IMG/VR virus record: IMGVR_UViG_3300010354_014354 | Location: 1 to 20,142 of that record | Reading direction: 5' to 3' (one strand) | DNA length: 20,142 nt | From: a virus | Shown: in pieces, positions 1 to 6,818 of the stretch | Layout of the letters: every line of letters begins with the position of its first letter | Numbering within the stretch: position 1 is the stretch's first letter | Notes under the pieces: generated by a model | Databases searched by the model: none | Told to the model about the DNA's origin: nothing | The model's input: only the letters and a program-made list of their open reading frames with translations | Program-made: the position numbers and the translations under genes

Positions 1-1
1 A

Positions 2-538
2 ATAACAAATACCTCTGCGATTGTTGCGCCCAGGACCATGAAGCAGATCTGCTCCACGGTGATTAGCGAAGGTGGATTTAGTCCCAGCACCAAGGTTCAG
101 TATGTGACCAACAACACTTCGGTGACTAGAATCTCGGGAGCCAACACACTCACTGCCTTGGCCAGCATCCGACTCAACCCTGCCTATCCTGATGCCGTGG
201 TATTGCCCAGTCAGATTGGTATCTTGTTGTTGGATGTGAGATATGGGGAGTTTCAACTGGTCCAGGGAGCCAACATCGGCAATGTGACCTGGAGCAATGT
301 GCCAAACTCTGTGGTGCAGACAGTGAAAACTTCCAATGTGATCACAGACGGCACAGTGGTTTACCAAGGACTGAGCAGTTCAAGAGACGAAGTGTCAATC
401 AGTGAAGATGTAGCCAAGAGGTTGCAGTTGGCCAGAGATGTCAACGGCAATCCTGAAACCCTCACACTGTGCGTGGCCTACACTCAGACCAACGGCGATG
501 TGCTGTATAAATTTGGCTGGCAGGAACTCACCAATTAA
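2..538 (+). CDS. Virion structural protein, C-terminal part (5' end outside window)
   Basis: The frame is open from base 2, and the first ATG at 38 is internal rather than a real start. The visible 178 residues are the C-terminus of a longer protein. The early segment around KQICSTVISEGG resembles a conserved stretch in structural proteins of aquatic T4-like phages (from memory, not a search). The rest is rich in Val, Thr, Ser and Asn with alternating hydrophobic residues, as expected for a beta-sandwich domain. There are no membrane segments and no enzyme motif. The next gene, 13 bases downstream, is also a probable virion protein, so this is the end of a late structural module. It probably forms part of the tail, fibre or capsid surface; which one cannot be told. 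I am fairly sure of virion protein, unsure of the exact part. Confidence 0.72.
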   Translation: MTNTSAIVAPRTMKQICSTVISEGGFSPSTKVQYVTNNTSVTRISGANTLTALASIRLNPAYPDAVVLPSQIGILLLDVRYGEFQLVQGANIGNVTWSNVPNSVVQTVKTSNVITDGTVVYQGLSSSRDEVSISEDVAKRLQLARDVNGNPETLTLCVAYTQTNGDVLYKFGWQELTN

Positions 539-550
539 CGGTGATATCTA

Positions 551-1186
551 ATGGCCATTCCTCCACCACCATATTCAAACATCACTGGTATCAGCCGTGC
601 GGCCATGAAGGACAACGCACAGGTCTCTGTGCAGCAGTATGACGGCACAGCAAGACCTGCTGAATTGGTGGTAGAACAAACCGCTCTAAACTTATATGCT
701 GGTGACAACAACGGCAATCTGGTATTGCTGGCCAATGCCAATGCCACAAAGTTTTACGGATCATTCTATGACACCACCAGTCAAAACAACGATACAGGCA
801 ATGTCAACTACATGCAGTTGGGCACAACCTCCAGCAACAATCATGTCAGTATAGTCAACGGCGACGAAATCACCGTGGATTTTGCTGGTGTTTATGACAT
901 CCAATTCAGCGCACAATTCCTACAAACCGGCGGCGGCACACACAACATGGAGATATGGCTGGAAAAAAATGGCACCACGGTGCCCGACTCCGGTGGAGTG
1001 ACGACCTTTACAGGCAACAACAACAAAGTGGTTGTTGGCTGGAACTACGTGGAGCCCCTGGCAGCCGGTGACTATGTAAAGTTGGCCTGGTGGAGTAGTT
1101 TTGCGGGAATTGATATCGTGGCACTGGCCAGCGAAGGTCCAGGCCCTGTGGTGCCCAGCGTCATAGTCACTGTGGTACAAGTTTGA
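551..1186 (+). CDS. Probable jelly-roll virion or tail-fibre protein
   Basis: A 211-residue protein. The N-terminus (MAIPPPPYSNITGISRA) is proline-rich and looks like an attachment arm. The middle and C-terminal parts (about residues 70-190) have the look of a C1q/TNF-like or phage fibre beta jelly roll. Supporting pieces are FYDTTSQ, a GVYDIQFSAQF strand, an MEIWLEKNGT segment and GWNYVEPLAAGDYVKLAWW near the end. Low charge and high Asn, Thr and Gly content fit an extracellular virion component. The start lies 12 bases after the previous stop; no strong ribosome-binding site is seen, so coupling to the upstream gene is likely. No catalytic residues are evident. It may be a fibre tip, fibritin-like protein or head decoration protein. 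Confidence 0.68.
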   Translation: MAIPPPPYSNITGISRAAMKDNAQVSVQQYDGTARPAELVVEQTALNLYAGDNNGNLVLLANANATKFYGSFYDTTSQNNDTGNVNYMQLGTTSSNNHVSIVNGDEITVDFAGVYDIQFSAQFLQTGGGTHNMEIWLEKNGTTVPDSGGVTTFTGNNNKVVVGWNYVEPLAAGDYVKLAWWSSFAGIDIVALASEGPGPVVPSVIVTVVQV

Positions 1187-1202
1187 AATGGGAGAGAAGA
1201 AA

Positions 1203-1637
1203 ATGAAAAAACTCTGGCTTGTAATTTTCATGTTACCGGCGTTGGCTCTGGCACAACGCATGCCCCAAGGTGTGACCTATGACGCCAAGATCATCCGTGT
1301 CAACGATGGCGACACTGTGGTCATATCGGCACCATATCTGCCCGCCCCACTTCGCCCCGAATTGGCTGTGCGTATCTATGGTGTAGACACACCAGAAAAA
1401 GGTTTTCGTGCCCAATGTCCCAGTGAAGAGCAACGCGGCCAGGCCGCATCAGCGTTTACAAAAAACGCCGTGGCCACCGCTGAAAAACATCAAGTCATAT
1501 TGTATGGTTGGGACAAGTTTGGCGGCCGTGTGTTGGGCGACATATTGTTGAATGGCACCAGCCTTCGCTCCGAGCTCATACGCAATGGATTCGCCCGTGA
1601 ATATTACGGAGAAGCCAAACAGTCATGGTGTCAATAG
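1203..1637 (+). CDS. Secreted thermonuclease (staphylococcal nuclease family)
   Basis: A 144-residue protein. The start at 1203 is chosen because GGGAG at 1190-1194 sits 8 bases upstream; the ATG at 1188 overlaps that site. Residues 1-17 form a signal peptide (MKK, hydrophobic core, ALA cleavage motif), with no lipobox. The mature part carries the SNase core: NDGDT (34-38), R57 in AVRIYGVDTPE, D62, E65, and R109 in KFGGRVLGD. These match the calcium-binding Asp residues and catalytic Arg/Glu/Arg of the family. It should cut DNA or RNA, with Ca2+, outside the cytoplasm. It follows virion genes and overlaps the next small gene by 13 bases. Possible roles are degrading extracellular or incoming DNA, or nucleotide scavenging; these are inference. 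Confidence 0.88.
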   Translation: MKKLWLVIFMLPALALAQRMPQGVTYDAKIIRVNDGDTVVISAPYLPAPLRPELAVRIYGVDTPEKGFRAQCPSEEQRGQAASAFTKNAVATAEKHQVILYGWDKFGGRVLGDILLNGTSLRSELIRNGFAREYYGEAKQSWCQ

Positions 1638-1858
1638 ACCAACTACAGCGCCTGGCTGGTATACGTCGATCAGGTTGGGGGAACAGCGTGCGCGAGCAAG
1701 ATCGGGGCAGCAACATCTCGGTCACTGCGGCTGAAAAAGCCCGCCTCATGAAGCAGCACAACATAGAGCCCGGCACACCGGCCTGGTTCCAACTCTGGTT
1801 CAGTCTGCCCTATCTCACCGGCGAAAAGCCTGTAGGTCCCACGCGCCACCGTAAATAA
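1625..1858 (+). CDS. Small conserved-type protein, function unknown
   Basis: A 77-residue protein that overlaps the end of the nuclease gene by 13 bases. A GGAG about 12 bases before its ATG could serve as ribosome-binding site. The N-terminus (VSIDQLQRLAGI) looks helical and the C-terminal half contains PGTPAWFQLWFSLPYLTGEKP-type sequence rich in Trp, Phe and Pro. It is basic overall with no signal peptide and no recognised domain. Its stop codon is embedded in a TAAATA late-promoter motif for the next gene. I do not recognise a function. The tight overlap and the late promoter beginning exactly at its end support a real gene. It is not clearly the small terminase subunit, which is usually longer. 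Confidence 0.6.
   Translation: MVSIDQLQRLAGIRRSGWGNSVREQDRGSNISVTAAEKARLMKQHNIEPGTPAWFQLWFSLPYLTGEKPVGPTRHRK
1850..1857 (+). promoter_or_regulatory. T4-type late promoter motif (CGTAAATA)
   Basis: A TAAATA core at 1852-1857 overlaps the stop codon of the small upstream gene. T4 late promoters use TATAAATA centred near -10. By that spacing transcription would start near 1863, giving a leader of about 17 bases before the ATG at 1880. Support comes from the motif and from the same core at other junctions in the window. Confidence 0.55.
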
Positions 1859-1879
1859 CGTGCTCAACCAAGGCACGTC

Positions 1880-2521
1880 ATGAACCATATCAAACTGAAA
1901 TTTTATTACGAGACTGTTCTTACCCATGCACGCGGGGAAGGAGATTCTTCCTATCATGCCACTCTAACCAAAGACGTTGTGTCCAAGTTTGTGGATGCCA
2001 TGAATCTGCCCAAAGATGCTGTGATCTTGGATCTGGGCTGCGGGCCCGGTTATTTCCTAGACGAAATGAAGTCACGCGATTTTTCTGATGTCATTGGCGT
2101 CACGCTGAGTCCAGACGATGCTGAACAATGCAAGGCCAAATCACACAAGGTGCGTCAGGGCGACATGAACTTTCTATCAGAGCTGGATGAAAGCGTGGAC
2201 TTGATTTGGGCTAGACAAAGCCTGCAGCATAGCCCGTTTCCCTACATCACACTGTTGGAGTGGAATCGAGTGCTGAAGCCACGCGGTCGACTCTACATAG
2301 AAGTACCACAGCCCGATTGCGAGCGCCATCACGAGAATTCACTTAACCACTACAGCGTGTTGGGTCTCAAGATGTGGCTCAGTCTTCTGGCACGTACAGG
2401 GTTTGATGTGTCCTGGCACGAGGTTTCGGTGCCCATCAGTTTTGATAACGAAAAAACCTGGATCGAAGAAAAGGTATATATCTTTGACTGCACTCGCAAA
2501 CGAGCAGTTGATGTGAAATAA
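1880..2521 (+). CDS. Class I SAM-dependent methyltransferase
   Basis: A 213-residue protein with a Rossmann methyltransferase core. Motif I is VILDLGCGPGYF at about residues 48-59. The acidic residue after strand 2 is unclear. A QGDMNFL segment corresponds to motif II, and VDLIWARQSLQHSPFP to the post-motif region typical of Methyltransf_11 proteins. LEWNRVLKPRGRLYIEVP (about 127-144) is motif III. The late part (SLLARTGFDVSW) matches the usual final strand of small-molecule methyltransferases. It is preceded by a late-promoter motif and followed one base later by the terminase gene, so it is probably expressed with packaging genes. The acceptor is unknown; sugar or lipid modification is more likely than DNA, since no target-recognition domain or NPPY-type motif is present. 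Confidence 0.82.
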   Translation: MNHIKLKFYYETVLTHARGEGDSSYHATLTKDVVSKFVDAMNLPKDAVILDLGCGPGYFLDEMKSRDFSDVIGVTLSPDDAEQCKAKSHKVRQGDMNFLSELDESVDLIWARQSLQHSPFPYITLLEWNRVLKPRGRLYIEVPQPDCERHHENSLNHYSVLGLKMWLSLLARTGFDVSWHEVSVPISFDNEKTWIEEKVYIFDCTRKRAVDVK

Positions 2522-2522
2522 T

Positions 2523-4097
2523 ATGGCCAAACCCGGCGAAGTCACTCTAGTCAAGGCTCCGCACAGTGCTGCGGTATACACTGACCAGCAGATACAGGAA
2601 TTTGCCCGGTGCGCAGATCCCGTCACGGGACCCATGTACTTCCTGGACAATTTCTTTTTCATACAGCATCCGGTGCGTGGACGTATGTTGTACCATCCTT
2701 TTGACTATCAACGTAGGTTGATACAGACCTACCACGACTACAGATTTGTGATCAGCATGATGCCACGCCAGACCGGCAAGTCAACGTCTGCGGCAGGTTA
2801 TCTATTGTGGTATGCTATGTTTGTGCCGGACAGCACCATCCTTGTGGCCGCGCACAAGTACACTGGCTCACAGGAAATTATGCAGCGCATACGCTATGCC
2901 TATGAAAGCGTGCCGGATCACATACGTGCGGGTGCCGTGGACTACAACAAAGGCAGTCTCACGTTTGACAACGGCAGTCGCATAGTGTCAGCCACCACAA
3001 CTGAAAACACTGGACGTGGTATGAGTATTTCCTTGCTGTACGCAGACGAGTTTGCATTCGTGCGCCCCACCATAGCCACAGAGTTTTGGACTTCAATTTC
3101 GCCCACGCTGGCCACAGGTGGTAAGGCCATTATTACATCAACTCCCAACAGTGACGAAGATCAGTTTGCCTTGCTGTGGAAAGGTGCCAACAAGTGCGTT
3201 GACGAATACGGCAACCCCACCGAAGTGGGCATGAACGGCTTCCGGGCGTTCAGGAGTTTCTGGAACGAGCACCCCGATCGGGATGAATCATGGGCTCAGC
3301 AGCAGCGAGCTGCACTAGGCACCGAGCGTTTCCGTCGCGAGATGGACTGCGAGTTCATCATCAATGACGAGACCTTGATCGCGCCCACTACCTTGATTGA
3401 TCTTGAGGGCCGTGATCCCACATTCAAGACCGGTGAAGTGCGCTGGTACAAACGTCCCGAGGCCGGTCGCATATATTGCGTGAGCCTGGATCCCAGCCTG
3501 GGCACCGGCGGCGACCCTGCTGCCATACAGGTATGGGAAGCCAACGGCACAGAGCAAGTGGCGGAATGGCGACACAACAGAACTGACATCCCCACGCAGG
3601 TACGTATCTTGGCCGACATTGTGCGCCAGATCAACGAAGTAGTGAAAAATCCCCAGCAGATCTATTACACCGTGGAAAACAACACCATAGGTGAAGCAGC
3701 CTTGATCAGCATTGCGGAGTACGGCGAGGAAAACATCCAGGGTTATTTCCTCAGCGAACCCGGTGGCTCAGGCGGTTCAGGGCGCAGGTTCCGCAAGGGT
3801 TTCAACACCACCAACAAGCCCAAGCTCGCGGCCTGCGCCAAACTGAAAAATCTCGTGGAAAGTCGGCGGATGCAGATACGCAGCCGCAACCTTATCAGCG
3901 AGCTCAAGACCTTTGTGGCATCGGGCACAGGCTATGCTGCCAAGCCGGGCGAGACCGATGATCTAGTCATGGCCACACTGCTGATTGTGCGTATGCTGCA
4001 GGTCCTGCAGAGTTATCACAGCGATCTTGACTCACAGATGCGTGATCACCAGGACACCCTGATTGAACCCTTGCCCTTCGTGGTCTTGATGAATTGA
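2523..4097 (+). CDS. Terminase large subunit (gp17-like)
   Basis: A 524-residue packaging motor protein. It translocates DNA into the prohead using ATP and cuts the concatemer. The ATPase half shows PRQTGKST (81-88, Walker A), LYADE (172-176, Walker B with catalytic Glu) and TSTP (206-209, coupling motif). The nuclease half has an RNase H fold signature: D323 in SLDPSLGTGG, E385 in TVENN and D479/D480 in GETDDLV, corresponding to the metal-binding acidic triad of T4 gp17. It is shorter than T4 gp17 (610 residues), mainly at the N-terminus, as in many aquatic T4-like phages. No strong ribosome-binding site precedes the ATG, which lies one base after the methyltransferase stop, suggesting coupled translation. 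No small terminase gene is evident next to it. Confidence 0.95.
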   Translation: MAKPGEVTLVKAPHSAAVYTDQQIQEFARCADPVTGPMYFLDNFFFIQHPVRGRMLYHPFDYQRRLIQTYHDYRFVISMMPRQTGKSTSAAGYLLWYAMFVPDSTILVAAHKYTGSQEIMQRIRYAYESVPDHIRAGAVDYNKGSLTFDNGSRIVSATTTENTGRGMSISLLYADEFAFVRPTIATEFWTSISPTLATGGKAIITSTPNSDEDQFALLWKGANKCVDEYGNPTEVGMNGFRAFRSFWNEHPDRDESWAQQQRAALGTERFRREMDCEFIINDETLIAPTTLIDLEGRDPTFKTGEVRWYKRPEAGRIYCVSLDPSLGTGGDPAAIQVWEANGTEQVAEWRHNRTDIPTQVRILADIVRQINEVVKNPQQIYYTVENNTIGEAALISIAEYGEENIQGYFLSEPGGSGGSGRRFRKGFNTTNKPKLAACAKLKNLVESRRMQIRSRNLISELKTFVASGTGYAAKPGETDDLVMATLLIVRMLQVLQSYHSDLDSQMRDHQDTLIEPLPFVVLMN

Positions 4098-4103
4098 TAA
4101 ATA
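4096..4103 (+). promoter_or_regulatory. T4-type late promoter motif (GATAAATA) abutting a start codon
   Basis: The core overlaps the terminase stop codon and ends only 6 bases before the ATG at 4110. With T4 late promoter spacing the transcript would begin at about 4109-4110, that is, at the start codon itself. If used, this would give a leaderless mRNA. Confidence 0.5.
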
Positions 4104-4109
4104 CCCGGT

Positions 4110-5489
4110 ATGAAAGACAATCTAGCCACGGACGTACAAGATTTCCTCGTGACCCAGGGCTTCCAGCCCGAAGCCGTGGACAGCCGCACGGGCAAACCGC
4201 CCGTGGGCGCGGATGGTAGACCCGATCCCAGCCAGGCCGATCTCTTTAGTTTTGACTGGGAAAGCAACGGACGCAATTATGGTACCGTGGTCATACTGTT
4301 GAACAACAACGGTGACTTTGAAGTCTACTACGGTGACAATCTTGGCAAGGGCATGGAGCCCGAGGACAAGAACGACTGGTATCGCTTCCTGGAGCAACTC
4401 AAGCACTTTGCGATCAAAAATGCCCGCATGGGCTTCAAGGTCCAGGATCTAGGCCGTCTGCGATACGCCATGCAGGGCATGGCTGCCATCAAGGAAGGTC
4501 TTTTTGAAGGTTACTATGGACGTCGCAATGTCAGTTACCGCGATGAACCCAAGAAAGTGCGCCTCATGATCCGTCACAATCGCGACCTTGAAGAAGGCGA
4601 AGCGCGTTATCGTGCCATTGAAAGCATCTTTGTCGAGACCGGTGATGGCGAACGCTTCCGTGTGCCCAGCCGCAGTCTCGCACATGGTCGTCTTCTGGCA
4701 CGTCATGCCAGCGAAGGCGGCAGTCCTTATGATGCATTTGGACAGCACATCAATGAGATGATGAGCGAGATACGAGCCCTAGGCTCGTTCCTGCGCGCCA
4801 GCCGACATAGAACCATGGGCGACGAAGCGCAGGCCTTGACTGAGGTGGCAACAAAATACTACGAAGATCTCAAACGCCAGGCTCGTGGCATGATGACGCA
4901 GCGTGGATATCACGCTGCGCGTGAAAGTTTTGATCCCAGCCAGGTGCGTGACAGCAGCGTGGCCGTGGAAGCCATACGTGAGATGTTCACGGAACCCAAA
5001 CTAGACCGCCGCATAGAAGAGGCCTTGCCCCTGCTGTCGCGGCTGGCGGAGATGGACATGAAAGAAGCCAACGAATTTGAATCCTGGGCCAGCGATGTCA
5101 TGGAAGGCACTTGGGAAATACCACGCACCCCTGAACAGAAGAAAAAACTAGTGCAACTCATGGCGGAGCCCTTGGAAGTGGGCGCAGATGCCACCAATGC
5201 CAAGGACGCCTTGGCAGACATCGTGGGCGATGATGAACTGTTTGATCGTCTGGAAGACCTTGCTGAACGTGATCCCCGCGCCAACATTTGGGATGACAAA
5301 GAAGTCATGCTGAGATTGAGCATGCTGGCGCCGTTCATCAAGGACCAAGTTTCCACTCAAGAACCTGCCATGTCTGTGCCGGAAAATCTCGACACCGACG
5401 GTGTCATGATGACCAAGCAAAGCAACATGAGCAGCGAAAGCGTGGAACGTAGCGACTTGTCGCGCATACTAGAACTCGCTCGGCGATAA
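4110..5489 (+). CDS. Large unknown protein of T4-like phage type, next to terminase
   Basis: A 459-residue soluble protein with no signal peptide or membrane segment. The N-terminal third (about 1-110) mixes short strands and Asn/Asp/Gly turns (VVILLNNNGDFEVYYGDN). The middle (about 110-240) contains MQGMAAIKEGLFEGYYGRRN, then IRHNRDLEEGEARYRAIES-type sequence and an FGQHINEMMSEIR helix. The C-terminal half is mostly predicted helix, acidic and rich in Glu, Ala, Met and Leu. From memory, similar proteins occur in aquatic T4-like phages as unnamed genes, but I cannot confirm this. The position after gp17 and the late-promoter motif suggest a late gene, perhaps virion or assembly related. There is no ribosome-binding site at the ATG, which may be read leaderless or from readthrough transcripts. 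I do not assign a function. Confidence 0.8.
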   Translation: MKDNLATDVQDFLVTQGFQPEAVDSRTGKPPVGADGRPDPSQADLFSFDWESNGRNYGTVVILLNNNGDFEVYYGDNLGKGMEPEDKNDWYRFLEQLKHFAIKNARMGFKVQDLGRLRYAMQGMAAIKEGLFEGYYGRRNVSYRDEPKKVRLMIRHNRDLEEGEARYRAIESIFVETGDGERFRVPSRSLAHGRLLARHASEGGSPYDAFGQHINEMMSEIRALGSFLRASRHRTMGDEAQALTEVATKYYEDLKRQARGMMTQRGYHAARESFDPSQVRDSSVAVEAIREMFTEPKLDRRIEEALPLLSRLAEMDMKEANEFESWASDVMEGTWEIPRTPEQKKKLVQLMAEPLEVGADATNAKDALADIVGDDELFDRLEDLAERDPRANIWDDKEVMLRLSMLAPFIKDQVSTQEPAMSVPENLDTDGVMMTKQSNMSSESVERSDLSRILELARR

Positions 5490-5513
5490 ATTTTCCTGAC
5501 CCCCTTCGGACCC

Positions 5514-5521
5514 TGTAAATA
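5514..5521 (+). promoter_or_regulatory. T4-type late promoter motif (TGTAAATA) before the symporter operon
   Basis: The TAAATA core at 5516-5521 is followed by TCTGCAC. The whole 13-base string TAAATATCTGCAC (5516-5528) recurs exactly at 18423-18435. Expected transcription start is near 5527, giving a leader of about 38 bases with a good ribosome-binding site (AGGAG, 5553-5557) before the ATG at 5565. Confidence 0.6.
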
Positions 5522-5552
5522 TCTGCACCTAGGGCAGGTAGCCCCAATCTAT

Positions 5553-5557
5553 AGGAG
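5553..5557 (+). promoter_or_regulatory. Strong ribosome-binding site AGGAG for the symporter gene
   Basis: AGGAG lies 7 bases before the ATG at 5565. It is one of the best Shine-Dalgarno sequences in the window and fixes the start of the first gene of the three-gene cassette. Confidence 0.75.
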
Positions 5558-5564
5558 TCTCTAA

Positions 5565-6818
5565 ATGTCATTCAAGCCAAATGTCTTCTGGCCGGGCGTG
5601 CTGGGCGCGTTCGTTTGCTGGTACGACTGGATTTTGTTTAGTATCTGTACCGCCATTGTGTTCAAGGGCGTGTTTTTCCCTGAAGTCAGTTATCTTGTAC
5701 CACTCATGGTGTTTGCCGCGGGCTATGTAGCACGACCCTTGGGTGGTGTCATTGCAGGACACATCGGTGACAGGGTGGGGCGCAAACCAGTGCTACAGTG
5801 GACGCTGCTGATCACGGCCTGTACCACAGTGGCCATGGGACTCTTGCCCAACTACGCTGAAATTGGTGTGGCAGCGCCCTTGGCTCTGCTGGCCTTGAGA
5901 GTGATCCAGGCCTTGAGCTTTGGAGCGGAACTGGCCAGTACCGACGTCATCAACTATGAATTCCACAAGGAAAATTCACTGCGCGGCACCATCACCAGCG
6001 CCAATGCTGCTGTGCTGCCGGCTGCCATGGTGGCTTCCAGCCTGGCCATCACGCTGATGTTCTTTGATGGCCCCGAAACATTCAAGGACTGGGGCTGGCG
6101 CGTACCGTTCTTGGTGGGCGGCGTGCTGTTCTTGATCGCCTGGTACATCCGTAACCGAGTGTTGGAAACACCAGCGTTTGAAAAGGTTGTAGCCACCAAG
6201 AAGGTAGAACGCGCACCCGTGGTCACTGTGCTGCGCGACCACTGGCAGAAAGTTGTGCTGGGCACCGGCGTTGCTGCCTTGGGCGCGGTGTGGGATTTTA
6301 CTGCCTTGTTGTTTGGCTTTGCGTTCCTGGCCGACAAACTGGGCGTGGATCGAGACCATCTGGGACAGGTAGAACTGGTGTTGGCTGCTGTGGCCATCCC
6401 CTTGACCATCCTATATGGCTACCTGGGCGATAAGTTCAATCGATTGAGACTGTTCAATATCTCGGCGGTGTTGAGCTTCCTGTTGATCTATCCCATCCTG
6501 CACTTCCTCAGCCTGGGCGATGCTTGGATCCCGGTCATTATTGGATTTGTGTTCATGAGCATGTTTACCTATGCGCAAGTTCCAGCCTTTGTGAGCGAGA
6601 TCTTCCCCACGCAGGTGCGCACCACGGGTGCCAGCCTGGTGTTGAACCTGGGCGGCATGTTGGGCGGTATTACGCCACTGGTGTGCTGGTGGCTGTATGA
6701 ACAGCAACAAAACATCTGGGATGTGAGCTGGTGGTTGTTGGCCATGGGCGTTTACGGCCTTGGCAGTGGTCTATTGATGCGCAAGACTTACGATCCCGAA
6801 GCGCATGCGAAAACCTAA
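5565..6818 (+). CDS. MFS transporter, metabolite:H+ symporter (MHS) family
   Basis: A 417-residue inner-membrane protein with about twelve hydrophobic segments. MFS motif A is clear in the loop after segment 2 (GHIGDRVGRKPVL, about 65-77). Family markers of the metabolite:H+ symporters (ProP, KgtP, ShiA relatives) are WGWRVPFLVGGVLFL, followed by an ETPAFE segment, and FPTQVRTTGASLVLNLGG near segment 11. Substrates in that family are small zwitterions or carboxylates such as betaine, citrate, shikimate and 2-oxoglutarate; which one applies here cannot be told. It is slightly short but looks complete. It is preceded by a late-promoter motif and a strong ribosome-binding site, and its 3' end overlaps the ligase gene by 14 bases. 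A full-length transporter of this type is unusual in a phage and probably host-derived. Confidence 0.9.
   Translation: MSFKPNVFWPGVLGAFVCWYDWILFSICTAIVFKGVFFPEVSYLVPLMVFAAGYVARPLGGVIAGHIGDRVGRKPVLQWTLLITACTTVAMGLLPNYAEIGVAAPLALLALRVIQALSFGAELASTDVINYEFHKENSLRGTITSANAAVLPAAMVASSLAITLMFFDGPETFKDWGWRVPFLVGGVLFLIAWYIRNRVLETPAFEKVVATKKVERAPVVTVLRDHWQKVVLGTGVAALGAVWDFTALLFGFAFLADKLGVDRDHLGQVELVLAAVAIPLTILYGYLGDKFNRLRLFNISAVLSFLLIYPILHFLSLGDAWIPVIIGFVFMSMFTYAQVPAFVSEIFPTQVRTTGASLVLNLGGMLGGITPLVCWWLYEQQQNIWDVSWWLLAMGVYGLGSGLLMRKTYDPEAHAKT

Noticed and set aside
38-40. ATG at 38 as a true start
   Set aside because: The frame is open to the window edge and the family-like sequence continues through this Met, so it is internal.
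1188-1202. Upstream ATG as start of the nuclease
   Set aside because: It would put MGEKK before the signal peptide and consume the ribosome-binding site GGGAG; the ATG at 1203 is better placed.
920-1261. Minus-strand open frame across a gene junction near 1186
   Set aside because: It overlaps two better-supported plus-strand genes and its product shows no motif.
5490-5513. C-rich stretch with CTTCGG after the 459-residue gene as a terminator
   Set aside because: The bases around the CTTCGG do not form a stem of more than one or two pairs.
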